Shown in pieces: positions 18,460 to 27,409 of a DNA stretch of 64,000 nt. The translations under genes and the position numbers were made by a program. Location: assembly GCA_964602415.1 (NCBI GenBank), contig CAZRQL010000013.1:1-64000 (forward strand), written 5' to 3'. The number at the start of each line of letters is the position of its first letter. The first letter of the stretch is position 1. Source of the DNA: CAZRQL01 sp964602415 (GTDB lineage Bacteria > Bacteroidota > Bacteroidia > Cytophagales > Flammeovirgaceae). Under the pieces are notes generated by a model. It saw only the letters and a list, made by a program, of their open reading frames with translations. It had not been told where the DNA came from and made no database searches.

Positions 18460-20397
18460 TTACACAAATTCACTGATTTGTTTCACAAATTCATCTATGA
18501 ACTGCCTGTAAGGCACTCCTCCGGTTTCTCCTTCTCCTTTTTTGCGTACGGATACAGTTTGTTCGGCTTCTTCTTTCTCCCCTACGATGAGCATGTAGGG
18601 TATTTTGGCCACTTCGGCATCGCGTATTTTTTTACCGATTTTTTCGTCCCTGTGGTCAACTTGGGCGCGTATGTCTGCCATAATCAGTTCAGAATGGATA
18701 TGGTCGGCATAGGAGCGGTATTTCTCCGATATGGGCAACACGATGACTTGTTCGGGTGAGAGCCAAAGCGGGAAGTTGCCGGCACAGTGCTCAATCAAAA
18801 CGGCCATAAAACGCTCCAAAGACCCAAAAGGTGCGCGGTGTATCATCACAGGTCGGTGCTTTTGGTTGTCTGCGCCTATGTATTCAAGCTCAAATCGGTT
18901 AGGCAACTGATAATCCACTTGTATGGTGCCCAGTTGCCAACGCCTTCCCAGCGCGTCTTTGACCATGAAGTCCAGTTTGGGTCCGTAAAAAGCGGCTTCA
19001 CCGTATTCTATTGTTGTTTTCAAACCTCTTTCGCTGGCGGCTTCTTGGATTTCTCTTTCCGCCCTGTCCCATTGCTCTTCGCTGCCGATGTATTTGCTGC
19101 GGTCTTCTTTGTCGCGTAGCGAAACTTGCGCCGTATAATCTTCAAAGCCCAAACACTTGAACACATGAAGCACCAAATCAATGACTTTGACAAATTCCTC
19201 TTTGACTTGGTCAGGGCGACAAAAAATATGGGCATCGTCTTGGGTGAATCCCCGCACTCTGGTAAGTCCATGCAACTCACCATGCTGCTCGTAGCGATAT
19301 ACTGTCCCAAACTCGGCCAGTCTAATCGGCAAGTCTCTGTAAGAGCGGGGCTTAGAGGCATATATTTCGCAGTGGTGGGGACAGTTCATGGGTTTGAGCA
19401 AAAACTGCTCTCCTTCGTGGGGTGTAAAAATGGGTTGGAAGCTGTCTTTTCCGTATTTTTCCCAGTGTCCTGAGGTTTCGTAGAGCTTTTTTGAGCCTAT
19501 ATGCGGGGTAACGACGGGGGTATATCCTGCCCGTTTTTGGGCTTTGCGCATAAATGCTTCAAGTTTTTCGCGCACCGCAGTGCCTTTTGGCAACCAAAGA
19601 GGCAGCCCCATACCCACTTTTTCAGAAAAGGTAAAGAGTTCCATTTCTTTGCCGATTTTGCGGTGGTCGCGCTTTTTGGCTTCCTCCAACAGGGTCAGGT
19701 ATTCTTTGAGTTCGGAGGCTTTGGGAAAACTCACGGCATAGACGCGGGTGAGCATTTTGCGTTTTTCATCGCCCCTCCAATAAGCACCCGCCACGTTGAG
19801 GATTTTTACGGCTTTGATGTGGCCTGTTGCGGGTATGTGCGGGCCACGGCACAAGTCCACAAAATTGCCTTGCTGGTAAAAAGTGATTTTGCCGTCTTCG
19901 AGTCCTTCGATGAGTTCGAGTTTGTAGGGGTCGCCTTTTTGGGTGAAGTATTCGATGGCTTCTTGTTTGGAGACGCTGCGGCGTATGTAGGGGTTGTTTT
20001 GTTTGGCCAGTTCTGTCATCTTGGCTTCTACGCGCTCAAAGTCCTCGGGGCCAAATTTATGGTCTCCAAAATCAATGTCGTAATAGAACCCCGTTTCTAT
20101 GGCCGGCCCTATGCCAAACTTAGCACCCGGAAACAAGGCCTCAATCGCCTCTGCCAGCAAATGCGCCGAAGAATGCCAAAAAGTGGCTTTTCCTTGCGGG
20201 TCGTTCCAAGTGTTGAGCCGCAGGGGCGTGTCCCCGGTCAGCGGCAGGGTCGCATCGAGGGTTTGGCCTTCGACATCGGCAGAGAGCACATTACGGGCAA
20301 GCCCCTCTGAGATGGAACGGGCTACTTCAAGCCCAGTGGTGCCTATGGGATACTCACGAACGTTCCCATCGGGCAAAGTGATTTTGATTTGTTGCAT
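18460..20397 (-). CDS. thrS: Threonyl-tRNA synthetase
   Basis: A 645-residue enzyme with an N-terminal TGS domain (MQQIKITLPDGNVREYP), an editing domain with HSSAHLLAEA, a class II catalytic core with the zinc-ligand region MNCPHHCEIY and motif 2 RYEQHGELHGLTRVRGFTQD, and a C-terminal anticodon-binding domain (VIVLPISEKYRSYA). It charges tRNA-Thr with threonine in the cytosol and removes mischarged serine. Length and domain order are normal. The 5' leader contains a perfect 7-bp hairpin 16 nt before the ATG. rpsA follows 205 bp downstream with its own promoter. Confidence 0.96.
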   Translation of the reverse strand: MQQIKITLPDGNVREYPIGTTGLEVARSISEGLARNVLSADVEGQTLDATLPLTGDTPLRLNTWNDPQGKATFWHSSAHLLAEAIEALFPGAKFGIGPAIETGFYYDIDFGDHKFGPEDFERVEAKMTELAKQNNPYIRRSVSKQEAIEYFTQKGDPYKLELIEGLEDGKITFYQQGNFVDLCRGPHIPATGHIKAVKILNVAGAYWRGDEKRKMLTRVYAVSFPKASELKEYLTLLEEAKKRDHRKIGKEMELFTFSEKVGMGLPLWLPKGTAVREKLEAFMRKAQKRAGYTPVVTPHIGSKKLYETSGHWEKYGKDSFQPIFTPHEGEQFLLKPMNCPHHCEIYASKPRSYRDLPIRLAEFGTVYRYEQHGELHGLTRVRGFTQDDAHIFCRPDQVKEEFVKVIDLVLHVFKCLGFEDYTAQVSLRDKEDRSKYIGSEEQWDRAEREIQEAASERGLKTTIEYGEAAFYGPKLDFMVKDALGRRWQLGTIQVDYQLPNRFELEYIGADNQKHRPVMIHRAPFGSLERFMAVLIEHCAGNFPLWLSPEQVIVLPISEKYRSYADHIHSELIMADIRAQVDHRDEKIGKKIRDAEVAKIPYMLIVGEKEEAEQTVSVRKKGEGETGGVPYRQFIDEFVKQISEFV

Positions 20398-20412
20398 AAT
20401 AAAAATTGAAAA

Positions 20413-20434
20413 AATCGGGATACAAACCCCGATT
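20413..20434 (-). promoter_or_regulatory. Hairpin in the thrS leader
   Basis: AATCGGG (20413-20419) and CCCGATT (20428-20434) form a perfect 7-bp stem with an 8-nt loop. It sits between the predicted transcription start and the thrS ATG at 20397. Known precedent: E. coli thrS is autoregulated by leader structure near the start codon. A similar role here is inference only. Confidence 0.4.
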
Positions 20435-20446
20435 ATAGATTCATCA

Positions 20447-20454
20447 CAAATGTA
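20447..20454 (-). promoter_or_regulatory. -7 box of thrS
   Basis: TACATTTG on the minus strand matches TAnnTTTG exactly. A TTG lies about 23 bp further upstream (20478-20480), slightly beyond the usual spacing. The predicted leader is about 40-45 nt. Confidence 0.5.
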
Positions 20455-20566
20455 GCAGGCTTTTTGGTTTTGGGCGACAATGTATTTGTTTTTTTATGCA
20501 AAATTCCACAAATGCTTTAAAGACTTATGGAATTTTTATTTGATAGTCAAATATTTAAAAAAAACT

Positions 20567-22897
20567 TCACCTCACCAGCCTGAGCACGCCGCTGGTTTTT
20601 CCGTTGTAGCTCACAGGTAATCCCGAGGTAAAAGTCCCCCTAATCTGCCACATGTAAACCCCTGCCGGTTGCTCCCCTCCATCCCAGCCTTTGGTGCTGG
20701 CTTCAGGGAAATTGTCGGCGCGATAGACCTGATTGCCAAATCGGTCGAAAATCAGGATTTCAAAGGTCAAAACCGCAGTGCCGCGCACTTGAAACACATC
20801 ATTGGCACCGTCCGCATTGGGAGAAAAGAGTTCGGGTATAAAAAGCTCACCTTTTGCGCATCCGCTGTCGTCTTTTCTTAAAACCTCTGTGGTATCGGCT
20901 ATGGTCGAAGTGCAGCCTTTTTGGTCGGTGAGTGTGTAGGTGATGATGTATTTTCCGGCGGGCAGTTGTCCGGGGTCAAAAAAACTGTTGGCAGTGCCAT
21001 TGATGGTAAAATTGCCGCCGTTGGGTCTTCCTTGTAGGCCAAACTTGGCTTCATCAGGGCAATATGACTTTTTCAAATCCACGATTTGCAGTTGGGGTTT
21101 GCGGTTTACTTTTACTTTGATGCTGTCTCTGACCGTACAATCGTCTTGTTTGATTTCCACCCAATACAGCCCCGAGTCCGAAACAACGATTTGTTGGGTG
21201 CTTGCACCCGTTGACCATAGGTAGCTGTCCCGCCCTGCCCCCGCGTTGAGGGTGCGGCTCTCACCCTCGCAAAACTCAAGGTCTGCCCCCAGATTGAGGT
21301 TTACATTTTTAATTTTTATTTCTATCGTGTCAATGGCTTCGCAACCGCTCTCTGTTATTTTTGCCCAGTACTTGCCGGATTGGGTTACTTGTATGGTTCT
21401 TGTGTTTGCGCCTGTTGACCATAGGTAGCTGGCGCGTCCGGGGCCGGCATCCAGCACGATAGGGTTTTGGTCGCAGGTGGTAATGTCTTGGCCTAAGTTC
21501 AAACTCAAATCGGCGTAATTGGAAAAGAAAGCATAACTCGAGCCTACATTATTGTTGGCGTTGTTTTTGTAAGAAGAAAGCACACCCAAATGAAAACTGC
21601 CCAACGAGTTGACAATACTGTGATTTTCATTGACTGCCAATACGGAGTTGGGAAAGTTTTTTCGGGCAAAAACCCAAGCCCCATTGGAGCCTACCACGTC
21701 GTTGAAGTCAGAGGCCATCAATAAATTCGGATTGTCGTTGATTTTGAATGAGCCTTCCAAGCCTTTGCGGGCAATGACGAATATAGAAAAATCATCTTTT
21801 GAGTTTTTGAACAAACTCAACGAAGTAACCCCCGAGCAGCCCAAAGGAGGCAGCACAGAAGCACTGCTTTCTATGGCTTTGGTGTTAGAGCCTTGTTGGT
21901 GGCCGCTCAGATGCAGCACGCTCACAGGCTTACCGGTTTTGATGTAGAGCGAGGCAGTGATAAGATTTTTGACTTCGTAAGTAGCAAAGGCGTTGATGGT
22001 GGCTACTATCGAGCCGTTGATGCTGATTTGGGTGTTGTTTTCGACGGCCAGTATAAAAACGTGGTCTTGTTCGGGGGCATCCAATCCTCTGACCACCACG
22101 TACTCTGTACCCAGTTTGTCGTTAGGCAGCAACTGGTCGCCGATTAGGTCTATGGAGCCGTCTCGGTGCATGGAGTCGTCAGACCAGGTTACGGCGATGG
22201 GTTTGTTGGCACTAATGCGCGTGCCTCTGATGGCAAAATTTTCGTTGCCAGTGACGGCGCGTAAAGAGTAGGTCTGCCCTCGGTTGAGTGTGATGGTGTG
22301 GTTTTGGTTGGGTTGGAGGTTGCCGCTTAGCTGTACGGAGGGCGTGATGGTGATGGTCGTATTGTTTTCGGTAGCCACAATATCCAAGCCTTCCAAAGCC
22401 TGAAAACTATTGTAATAATATTGTTGTCCGGGCAATACGAAGTTTGTACCCAGTGCATTTTTGCCTTTCAGCCCAAAGACTTCAGGGTTGAGCGGGAAAC
22501 CTTGGTTGTTGTTGGGGTCGCCCAATGCCAGCACTTCGTAATAAGCACTGATGGGCTGTGTAGCACTGATAAGGATGCCTTTGTTGAGCACTTGGTTGGT
22601 GGGGCGGTTCTCGATTTCATCAATTAGGTTGGTCAATTCCACCGAACGGATGCTATCGGCGGGAATATCCACTACAATCGGCAAAAAATTGCTGTTGGCG
22701 GGTTGGGATATGGTTACTCTGGCGGCGGCAGAGGCGGCCAGTCGCAAAAAGATGGGACGATCGGCGTGGCCTTGCTGAATACTGATCACATCTGGGGCAA
22801 CAAACCAAAATTCCGTGTCTATTTGTGCATGCGCTGCCCACCCATAACATACCATGAAAAGGATTGCGAAAACGTTTTTGACGTACATTTTTCTCAT
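20567..22897 (-). CDS. Secreted protein with IgGFc-binding-like N-terminus and type B T9SS sorting domain
   Basis: About 776 residues. I chose ATG 22897 because MRKMYVKNVFAILFMVCYGWAA is a good signal peptide; the open frame continues upstream through unlikely sequence. Residues about 25-480 resemble the IgGFc-binding type (FWFVAPDV, then repeated beta-strands). Two tandem copies of a roughly 70-residue unit follow, each with LDAG/LNAG and SYLWSTGA. The C-terminus is a gliding-motility-associated (CHU_C, type B) sorting domain: LFSPNADGANDVFQVRG, FDRFGNQVYRAD, PAGVYMWQIRG. The protein is probably exported by the T9SS. Its ligand is unknown. Confidence 0.88.
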   Translation of the reverse strand: MRKMYVKNVFAILFMVCYGWAAHAQIDTEFWFVAPDVISIQQGHADRPIFLRLAASAAARVTISQPANSNFLPIVVDIPADSIRSVELTNLIDEIENRPTNQVLNKGILISATQPISAYYEVLALGDPNNNQGFPLNPEVFGLKGKNALGTNFVLPGQQYYYNSFQALEGLDIVATENNTTITITPSVQLSGNLQPNQNHTITLNRGQTYSLRAVTGNENFAIRGTRISANKPIAVTWSDDSMHRDGSIDLIGDQLLPNDKLGTEYVVVRGLDAPEQDHVFILAVENNTQISINGSIVATINAFATYEVKNLITASLYIKTGKPVSVLHLSGHQQGSNTKAIESSASVLPPLGCSGVTSLSLFKNSKDDFSIFVIARKGLEGSFKINDNPNLLMASDFNDVVGSNGAWVFARKNFPNSVLAVNENHSIVNSLGSFHLGVLSSYKNNANNNVGSSYAFFSNYADLSLNLGQDITTCDQNPIVLDAGPGRASYLWSTGANTRTIQVTQSGKYWAKITESGCEAIDTIEIKIKNVNLNLGADLEFCEGESRTLNAGAGRDSYLWSTGASTQQIVVSDSGLYWVEIKQDDCTVRDSIKVKVNRKPQLQIVDLKKSYCPDEAKFGLQGRPNGGNFTINGTANSFFDPGQLPAGKYIITYTLTDQKGCTSTIADTTEVLRKDDSGCAKGELFIPELFSPNADGANDVFQVRGTAVLTFEILIFDRFGNQVYRADNFPEASTKGWDGGEQPAGVYMWQIRGTFTSGLPVSYNGKTSGVLRLVR

Positions 22898-23031
22898 AAT
22901 TTTTTTGGAATAATACAAAAAAATCATAATCAGCACAATAGCTAAAGATTTCATACAGGGTTTGTTTTGCCGTTTTTTCAAAAAAATTGGTTGAAGCCAG
23001 ATTACGCAATAAAATTTAACCCCGAACAAAT

Positions 23032-23236
23032 GCACCCGATGGCGTAGGCATCAGATGTTTGTAGCCCGCGCATGCGTTGGTGGGATTCGACTCCGATAGA
23101 GCCGCACACCTGGGGCAATACCGTTTTTCTACAAATATGTCATCGCTACGGGATGAATGCCCCCACACCATACCCATTCTCAACAATTGAAGCCGTATAT
23201 GCGAGATTCTGCCTATTGCTTAATCCGGGTTTATCG
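23032..23236. repeat. Dispersed intergenic repeat, copy B
   Basis: Diverged partner of 8000-8193 in the same orientation, sharing GCGTAGGCAT, TTTGTAGCCCGCGCATGCG, TTCGACTCCGAT, CCGTTTTTCTACAAAT, GCTACGGGATGAAT and the terminal block at 23207-23235. Base changes disturb one pair in each of the outer mini-hairpins. It occupies most of the 417-bp gap between the type-B T9SS gene and plsC. I see no gene in it. Confidence 0.75.
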
Positions 23237-23314
23237 GCGAGATGAACAAAAACTACACGTAGCTGATGAACACAACTTTATTGATTTTGAAAAATCAAGT
23301 TCTTAGGTTTTAAA

Positions 23315-24064
23315 TCAAGGCAGTCGGCTTTGAATTTGTTTGAATACGGCTTCTTTCAAGCTCTCCACGCTATGGTTTTGTGGATACACAGGAGGGTGAA
23401 AAATGACGATTTGGCGGGCAGGTCTGAGCATAAACTCCTCTCCTGCAAGCATATAGTAAGACCCAAGAATCGTTACCGGAACAATAGGCGTTTGGGTTTG
23501 GATGGCAAGTTTGAACGCTCCCTCTTTGAAAGGGGTCATCTGATCGGGGTCTTGTGTGAAGATGCCGCCTTCAGGAAAAATCAACACCCCTATCCCCGCT
23601 TGGATGGATTCGAGACTTTTTTGGTAGGCATACAGCCTGCCCTTGCCCGTGCTTCGATCAACAGGAATGTGCAACTTTTTGAAATACCAGCCAAAAATCG
23701 GTATTTTGCCCAGAGCGGCTATACCCACAAACCGCACAAAGTCAGGCAAACAGTGGGTCATCAGAGGGGTATCCATGTAGCTGGTATGGTTGGGGCAGAC
23801 AATGTAGGTCTTCAGGCCTTTTAGGTGCTGCTTGCCGTGTATTTTGACTCTTGTGCCGCTCAACGCATAAAACCAAACGCCCCATAGGCGATTGGGTACA
23901 ATAGCCCACTTGTGCCAAGCGAGTTTTTGCCAACACAAAAAATAAAGTGGCAAAACAGCAAAAAAACCAGTTAAAAGCAATAAAGCGCAATAAGCCGTGT
24001 ACCCGTAATAAAGGAACTTTCTCCAAAAAGGCAATTCCTTTTTAAAGACGAAGTTGGCTTTCAT
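23315..24064 (-). CDS. plsC: 1-acyl-sn-glycerol-3-phosphate acyltransferase
   Basis: A 249-residue PlsC-family enzyme with hydrophobic N-terminal segments (about 15-45), the catalytic HTSYMD (H-x4-D, residues 93-98), and the phosphate-binding FPEGG at about 163-167. It transfers an acyl chain to lysophosphatidate at the inner membrane to make phosphatidate. Its ATG overlaps the carA stop by four bases (ATGA), so it is the last gene of a four-gene minus operon. The acyl donor and preferred acceptor cannot be told from sequence. Confidence 0.87.
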   Translation of the reverse strand: MKANFVFKKELPFWRKFLYYGYTAYCALLLLTGFFAVLPLYFLCWQKLAWHKWAIVPNRLWGVWFYALSGTRVKIHGKQHLKGLKTYIVCPNHTSYMDTPLMTHCLPDFVRFVGIAALGKIPIFGWYFKKLHIPVDRSTGKGRLYAYQKSLESIQAGIGVLIFPEGGIFTQDPDQMTPFKEGAFKLAIQTQTPIVPVTILGSYYMLAGEEFMLRPARQIVIFHPPVYPQNHSVESLKEAVFKQIQSRLP

Positions 24065-25152
24065 GGCTTCATCAAATCAGCAAATTGCTCAAAGAGGTAG
24101 CGCGAGTCGTGGGGGCCGGGCGAGGCTTCAGGGTGGTATTGTACCGAAAAGACAGGCTTGTTTTTTAGCCTTAAGCCCGCAATGGTACCATCGTTGAGAT
24201 GCACATGAGTAATTTCGATTTCGTGTTGGGCATCTGGGGTTTGAGCAGCAACTGCAAAGCCATGGTTTTGAGAGGTGATTTCACTTTTTCCCGTCAATAA
24301 ATTTTTGATGGGGTGGTTGAGACCTCTGTGTCCGTGGTGCATTTTGAAGGTGCTCAATCCGCAGGCCAGCGCAATAATCTGATGCCCCAGACAAATCCCA
24401 AAGACAGGTTTTCCACTCTCAATCATGGCTTGGGCGGTTTGTATGGCATAGGTCATGGCGGCAGGGTCTCCCGGCCCATTTGACAAAAAGAAACCATCGG
24501 CAGGGTAGCTCATCAGCCCCTCAATAGGTGTTTTGGCCGGAAAAACCCTTCCCTGACAGCCTTGTAACTCCATGTTTTTCAGGATACTTCGTTTGATACC
24601 CAAATCCAACACCGCCACACGGTAGGGAGCATTTGAGTCGCCAAAATCATAAGGCTCAACTGTTGTTACTCTTGAGGAAAGCTCTAAGCCGTTCATTTCA
24701 GGGGCTTGCCCTAAAAGGCTGGCTGCCAACTCTTTGTTTGGGGCTATGGCGGCATTCATGGCGCCTTCGCGCCTGATGTGCCTCACCAAAGCGCGGGTAT
24801 CTATGCCGCTGATTCCTACCAAATTTTGGTCTTTGAGGTACTGTTGCAAATCGGTTTGGCTGCGGTAGCGAGAGAATGTAGCAGAAAAGTCTTTGACAAC
24901 CAAGCCGCTAATCATAGTTTGTTCGGCTTCCTGCTCTTGGGGCAATGTGCCGTAGTTGCCGATGTGAGGAAAGGTATTGACCACAATTTGCCCAAAATAT
25001 GATGGGTCGGTATAAATTTCTTGGTAGCCCGTCATTCCGGTATTGAAGCAAATCTCTCCCCATGTAGAGCCTTGTTTTCCAATGGAATAGCCCCAAAATT
25101 CACTTCCGTCTTTTAGCAGCAAAACAGCAATTTGGCTTTGAGTTGTTTTCAT
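24061..25152 (-). CDS. carA: Carbamoyl-phosphate synthase small subunit
   Basis: A 363-residue glutamine amidotransferase subunit. The N-terminal CarA domain (CFNTGMTGYQEIYTDPSY) is followed by a class I GATase domain with FLSNGPGDP, the nucleophile in GICLGHQ (Cys254), and VQYHPEASPGPHD with the catalytic His and Glu. It supplies ammonia from glutamine to CarB for pyrimidine and arginine synthesis; carB is not in the window. I chose ATG 25152, since the 13 extra codons upstream are not conserved-looking. It follows nuoN by 61 bp and overlaps plsC. Confidence 0.94.
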   Translation of the reverse strand: MKTTQSQIAVLLLKDGSEFWGYSIGKQGSTWGEICFNTGMTGYQEIYTDPSYFGQIVVNTFPHIGNYGTLPQEQEAEQTMISGLVVKDFSATFSRYRSQTDLQQYLKDQNLVGISGIDTRALVRHIRREGAMNAAIAPNKELAASLLGQAPEMNGLELSSRVTTVEPYDFGDSNAPYRVAVLDLGIKRSILKNMELQGCQGRVFPAKTPIEGLMSYPADGFFLSNGPGDPAAMTYAIQTAQAMIESGKPVFGICLGHQIIALACGLSTFKMHHGHRGLNHPIKNLLTGKSEITSQNHGFAVAAQTPDAQHEIEITHVHLNDGTIAGLRLKNKPVFSVQYHPEASPGPHDSRYLFEQFADLMKP

Positions 25153-25213
25153 TAAACCGCAAAGAAAACATAAAACATCATTTACCGACAAAAAACCAAT
25201 CCACCTTCAGGCA

Positions 25214-26521
25214 TTAAAATAGCAAACCGGGCAACACAAACAACACAAATAAAGCACCTCCAACAAAGTACACCAAAACCAACTCCTTGGTATTGAGCAC
25301 AGTCATGGGGCTTTGTGAGTTGTTGTTTATCCAAAGATGGTATGGTATTTTCAACAAGTACGCCCAAGAAAGCGGCAAACTCAACAGAGCCGCCACCACC
25401 GCCCAGTCAAAGCCTTGGTTCCAATAATTGCTTAAAACCAAAAACTTAGCTGTAAATCCCGCTGTTAGGGGCAGCCCGGCCAACGCCGCTGCACAAATGG
25501 TGGCACTCAAAGCCAAACCCTTGTTTTTCAGTGTATTTATATCTTTGATAAAAGGTGCAGAATTGTTTTTTTCCAATGCCATAGGCAAACTAAAAATTCC
25601 TATACCCATGAGCACGCTTACAAAAAGATAAAAACTCAGCACCTGCCTCGAAACCGCCACAGCCAGCAGTAGAAATCCCGTTTGGGCAATGGCAGAGTAG
25701 GCCAGCATGGTTTTGAGCTTTTGTTCTCTGAGTGCCAGCAGGTTGCCAACGTAAAGAGTAGCTACGGCCAAACTTGCCAACACCAGGCCAAAAATCGGCT
25801 CTTTGTCAGGCAGCAGGTTTTGTAAAGCCACAGCCGCACCAATTTTTGGCAGGACCGCCACAAAAGCCGCCACAAAGACCGGAGACTCTTCCACAACATC
25901 AGCCATCCACTGCTGCAAAGGAAAAGCGGCCAGTTTGAATACCAGCGTCAGCATCACCAAGCCCAAAAGCGAGGCAACCTCCATGCGCGAACTTTGTTCC
26001 AAAACGGTCTCTATCTTCAAACTGCCACAAAATCCAAAAATCCAACTGCTCGCATAAAAAGCAATAGCCGAAACCACCGCTCCAAATAGCAAGTACTTTA
26101 TCGGTGAAGCGGGATTGCGGCTGTGCAAACCCACTAAGGCATAGCTGCAAAAAGAGGCACACTCCACCCCCACCAGCAGCATAATCAAATGCGAAGCCCT
26201 TGTCATAAAAACCAGCCCCAGCAAAGTTCCCAGCATCAGGGCATAGCTTTCTGTCTGAGCTTTAGGGGGTCTTTGCAAAAACCCACAAAGCAAAGCACCC
26301 AACACAAATATATGTATCCATGGATTTGCGCTGCCTTCCAGCATCCCGACGTTTTTTTCGATGGCTTGGCAAGGCACAAACAACAAGCCCAAAAGCCCTG
26401 CAATGTAAAGCCGCTCAATCCATTTTTTGCCCACTCCGACTAAATCTGCCCCCAAAAGCAGCAGAATAAGTGCCGTCAGGTACAGCTCAACTAAAAAGAA
26501 TTCTAAACCCCAAAACTGCAT
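25214..26521 (-). CDS. nuoN: NADH-quinone oxidoreductase subunit N-like membrane protein
   Basis: A protein of 435 residues, almost entirely hydrophobic, with about 12-14 membrane segments. It shows the antiporter-type proton-translocation signature region (LMLLVGVECASFCSYALVGLHSRNPASPIKYLLFGAVVSAIAFY) as scattered motifs, with charged residues E and K inside helices. NuoN is a proton-pumping subunit of complex I. At 435 residues it is a little shorter than the E. coli subunit. Its start overlaps the stop of the PTPS-like gene by one base (TAATG). No other nuo gene is in the window, which is unusual because nuoN usually ends a long nuo operon. Confidence 0.8.
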   Translation of the reverse strand: MQFWGLEFFLVELYLTALILLLLGADLVGVGKKWIERLYIAGLLGLLFVPCQAIEKNVGMLEGSANPWIHIFVLGALLCGFLQRPPKAQTESYALMLGTLLGLVFMTRASHLIMLLVGVECASFCSYALVGLHSRNPASPIKYLLFGAVVSAIAFYASSWIFGFCGSLKIETVLEQSSRMEVASLLGLVMLTLVFKLAAFPLQQWMADVVEESPVFVAAFVAVLPKIGAAVALQNLLPDKEPIFGLVLASLAVATLYVGNLLALREQKLKTMLAYSAIAQTGFLLLAVAVSRQVLSFYLFVSVLMGIGIFSLPMALEKNNSAPFIKDINTLKNKGLALSATICAAALAGLPLTAGFTAKFLVLSNYWNQGFDWAVVAALLSLPLSWAYLLKIPYHLWINNNSQSPMTVLNTKELVLVYFVGGALFVLFVLPGLLF

Positions 26522-26958
26522 TACACAAATGTAGATAGATTTTCACCGTAGTACCGCACAAAATTTCTTTCTGTTTCGTGCAGTTCAATGCAATGCAGGC
26601 TCACTTCGGGGGCAAGTTGGCGCAATTCCGACTCCAAAATCTTCCAAAATTCAACCACTATTACCTCACAACTGGTCATTTTGCCTCGCAAAAATTCCAC
26701 GTCAAGGTTGAGGTTTTTGTGGTCTACCTTTTCGATGATTTTTTCTTTGATGATGCGACTCAGCAACTTGAGGTCAATGACAAATCCGGTATCGGGATTG
26801 GGCATGCCTTTGATTGTTACGATGATATGAAAATTGTGCCCGTGCCAGTTTTCGTTGGCGCAAGGGCCAAATACAGCCTCGTTTTGTTCTTTGCTCCATT
26901 GGGGGTTGTATAGCTTATGAGCGGCGTTAAAGTGCTCTTTTCTACAGATATAAACCAT
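26521..26958 (-). CDS. 6-pyruvoyl/6-carboxy-tetrahydropterin synthase family protein
   Basis: A 145-residue member of the PTPS/QueD fold. Zinc-binding histidines are in FNAAHKL and HGHNFH; the catalytic Cys lies in GPCANENWHGHN, and the substrate Glu in ELHETERN. Family reactions start from dihydroneopterin triphosphate, giving either 6-pyruvoyl-tetrahydropterin or 6-carboxy-tetrahydropterin (queuosine route). The Cys placed just before HGHN fits both, so I do not give a symbol. It is the first gene of the operon with nuoN, carA and plsC, and is divergent from the DUF423 gene. Confidence 0.82.
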   Translation of the reverse strand: MVYICRKEHFNAAHKLYNPQWSKEQNEAVFGPCANENWHGHNFHIIVTIKGMPNPDTGFVIDLKLLSRIIKEKIIEKVDHKNLNLDVEFLRGKMTSCEVIVVEFWKILESELRQLAPEVSLHCIELHETERNFVRYYGENLSTFV

Positions 26959-26978
26959 ATTTGAGTTCTAAATGAGCG

Positions 26979-26986
26979 CAAAAATA
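26979..26986 (-). promoter_or_regulatory. -7 box of the PTPS-nuoN-carA-plsC operon
   Basis: TATTTTTG on the minus strand matches TAnnTTTG. It lies 20 bp before the ATG at 26958. No good -33 element is seen. It sits back to back with the plus-strand promoter at 26998-27026. Confidence 0.5.
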
Positions 26987-26997
26987 ACCTTATTGCC

Positions 26998-27026
26998 TTG
27001 ATTAGAGATGGGCTATGGTATATTTG
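26998..27026 (+). promoter_or_regulatory. Promoter of the DUF423-dut pair
   Basis: A -33 TTG at 26998-27000 and -7 TATATTTG at 27019-27026 are separated by 18 bp. The -7 box is an exact match, 12 bp before the first ATG. Confidence 0.6.
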
Positions 27027-27038
27027 AACCAAAATCGG

Positions 27039-27398
27039 ATGATGGAGAAAAAAATTATCGTCAGTGGCGCAATTTTAGCGGCTTTGGCGGTGGGTCTGGG
27101 TGCTTTTGGGGCGCACGCGCTAAAAGACTTTTTGCAGCAAACCGGACGTTTTGAGGTGTTCCAAACGGCCACTCAATACCAATTTTACCATGCTTTGGGG
27201 CTTTTGGCCATCTCTCGATTAAACCCGAGCAAATGGGTTTGGATGTTGTTGTTGGTTGGGACGTTGATTTTTTCGGGCAGCCTATACCTGCTTTGTCTGA
27301 CACAAGTGAAAATTTTTGGGGCTATCACCCCCATCGGAGGATCTATGTTGATAGCAGGATGGATGGTTTTTGCTTTTCAAAAAATTAAATACTTATAG
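27039..27398 (+). CDS. DUF423 (YgdD-like) small membrane protein
   Basis: A 119-residue protein with four hydrophobic helices and the DUF423 signature GAFGAHALKD near residue 22 followed by FQTATQYQFYHALGLL. The family is widespread in bacteria and its function is unknown. Two adjacent ATGs (27039 and 27042) are possible starts; upstream in-frame codons overlap the promoter. It lies 11 bp before dut and is probably cotranscribed with it. Confidence 0.85.
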   Translation: MMEKKIIVSGAILAALAVGLGAFGAHALKDFLQQTGRFEVFQTATQYQFYHALGLLAISRLNPSKWVWMLLLVGTLIFSGSLYLLCLTQVKIFGAITPIGGSMLIAGWMVFAFQKIKYL

Positions 27399-27409
27399 AT
27401 CAGTGATTT

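Noticed and set aside
19501..20310. A 269-codon open frame opposite thrS
   Set aside because: It lies fully inside thrS, has no recognisable domain, and its open state follows from the codon pattern of thrS.
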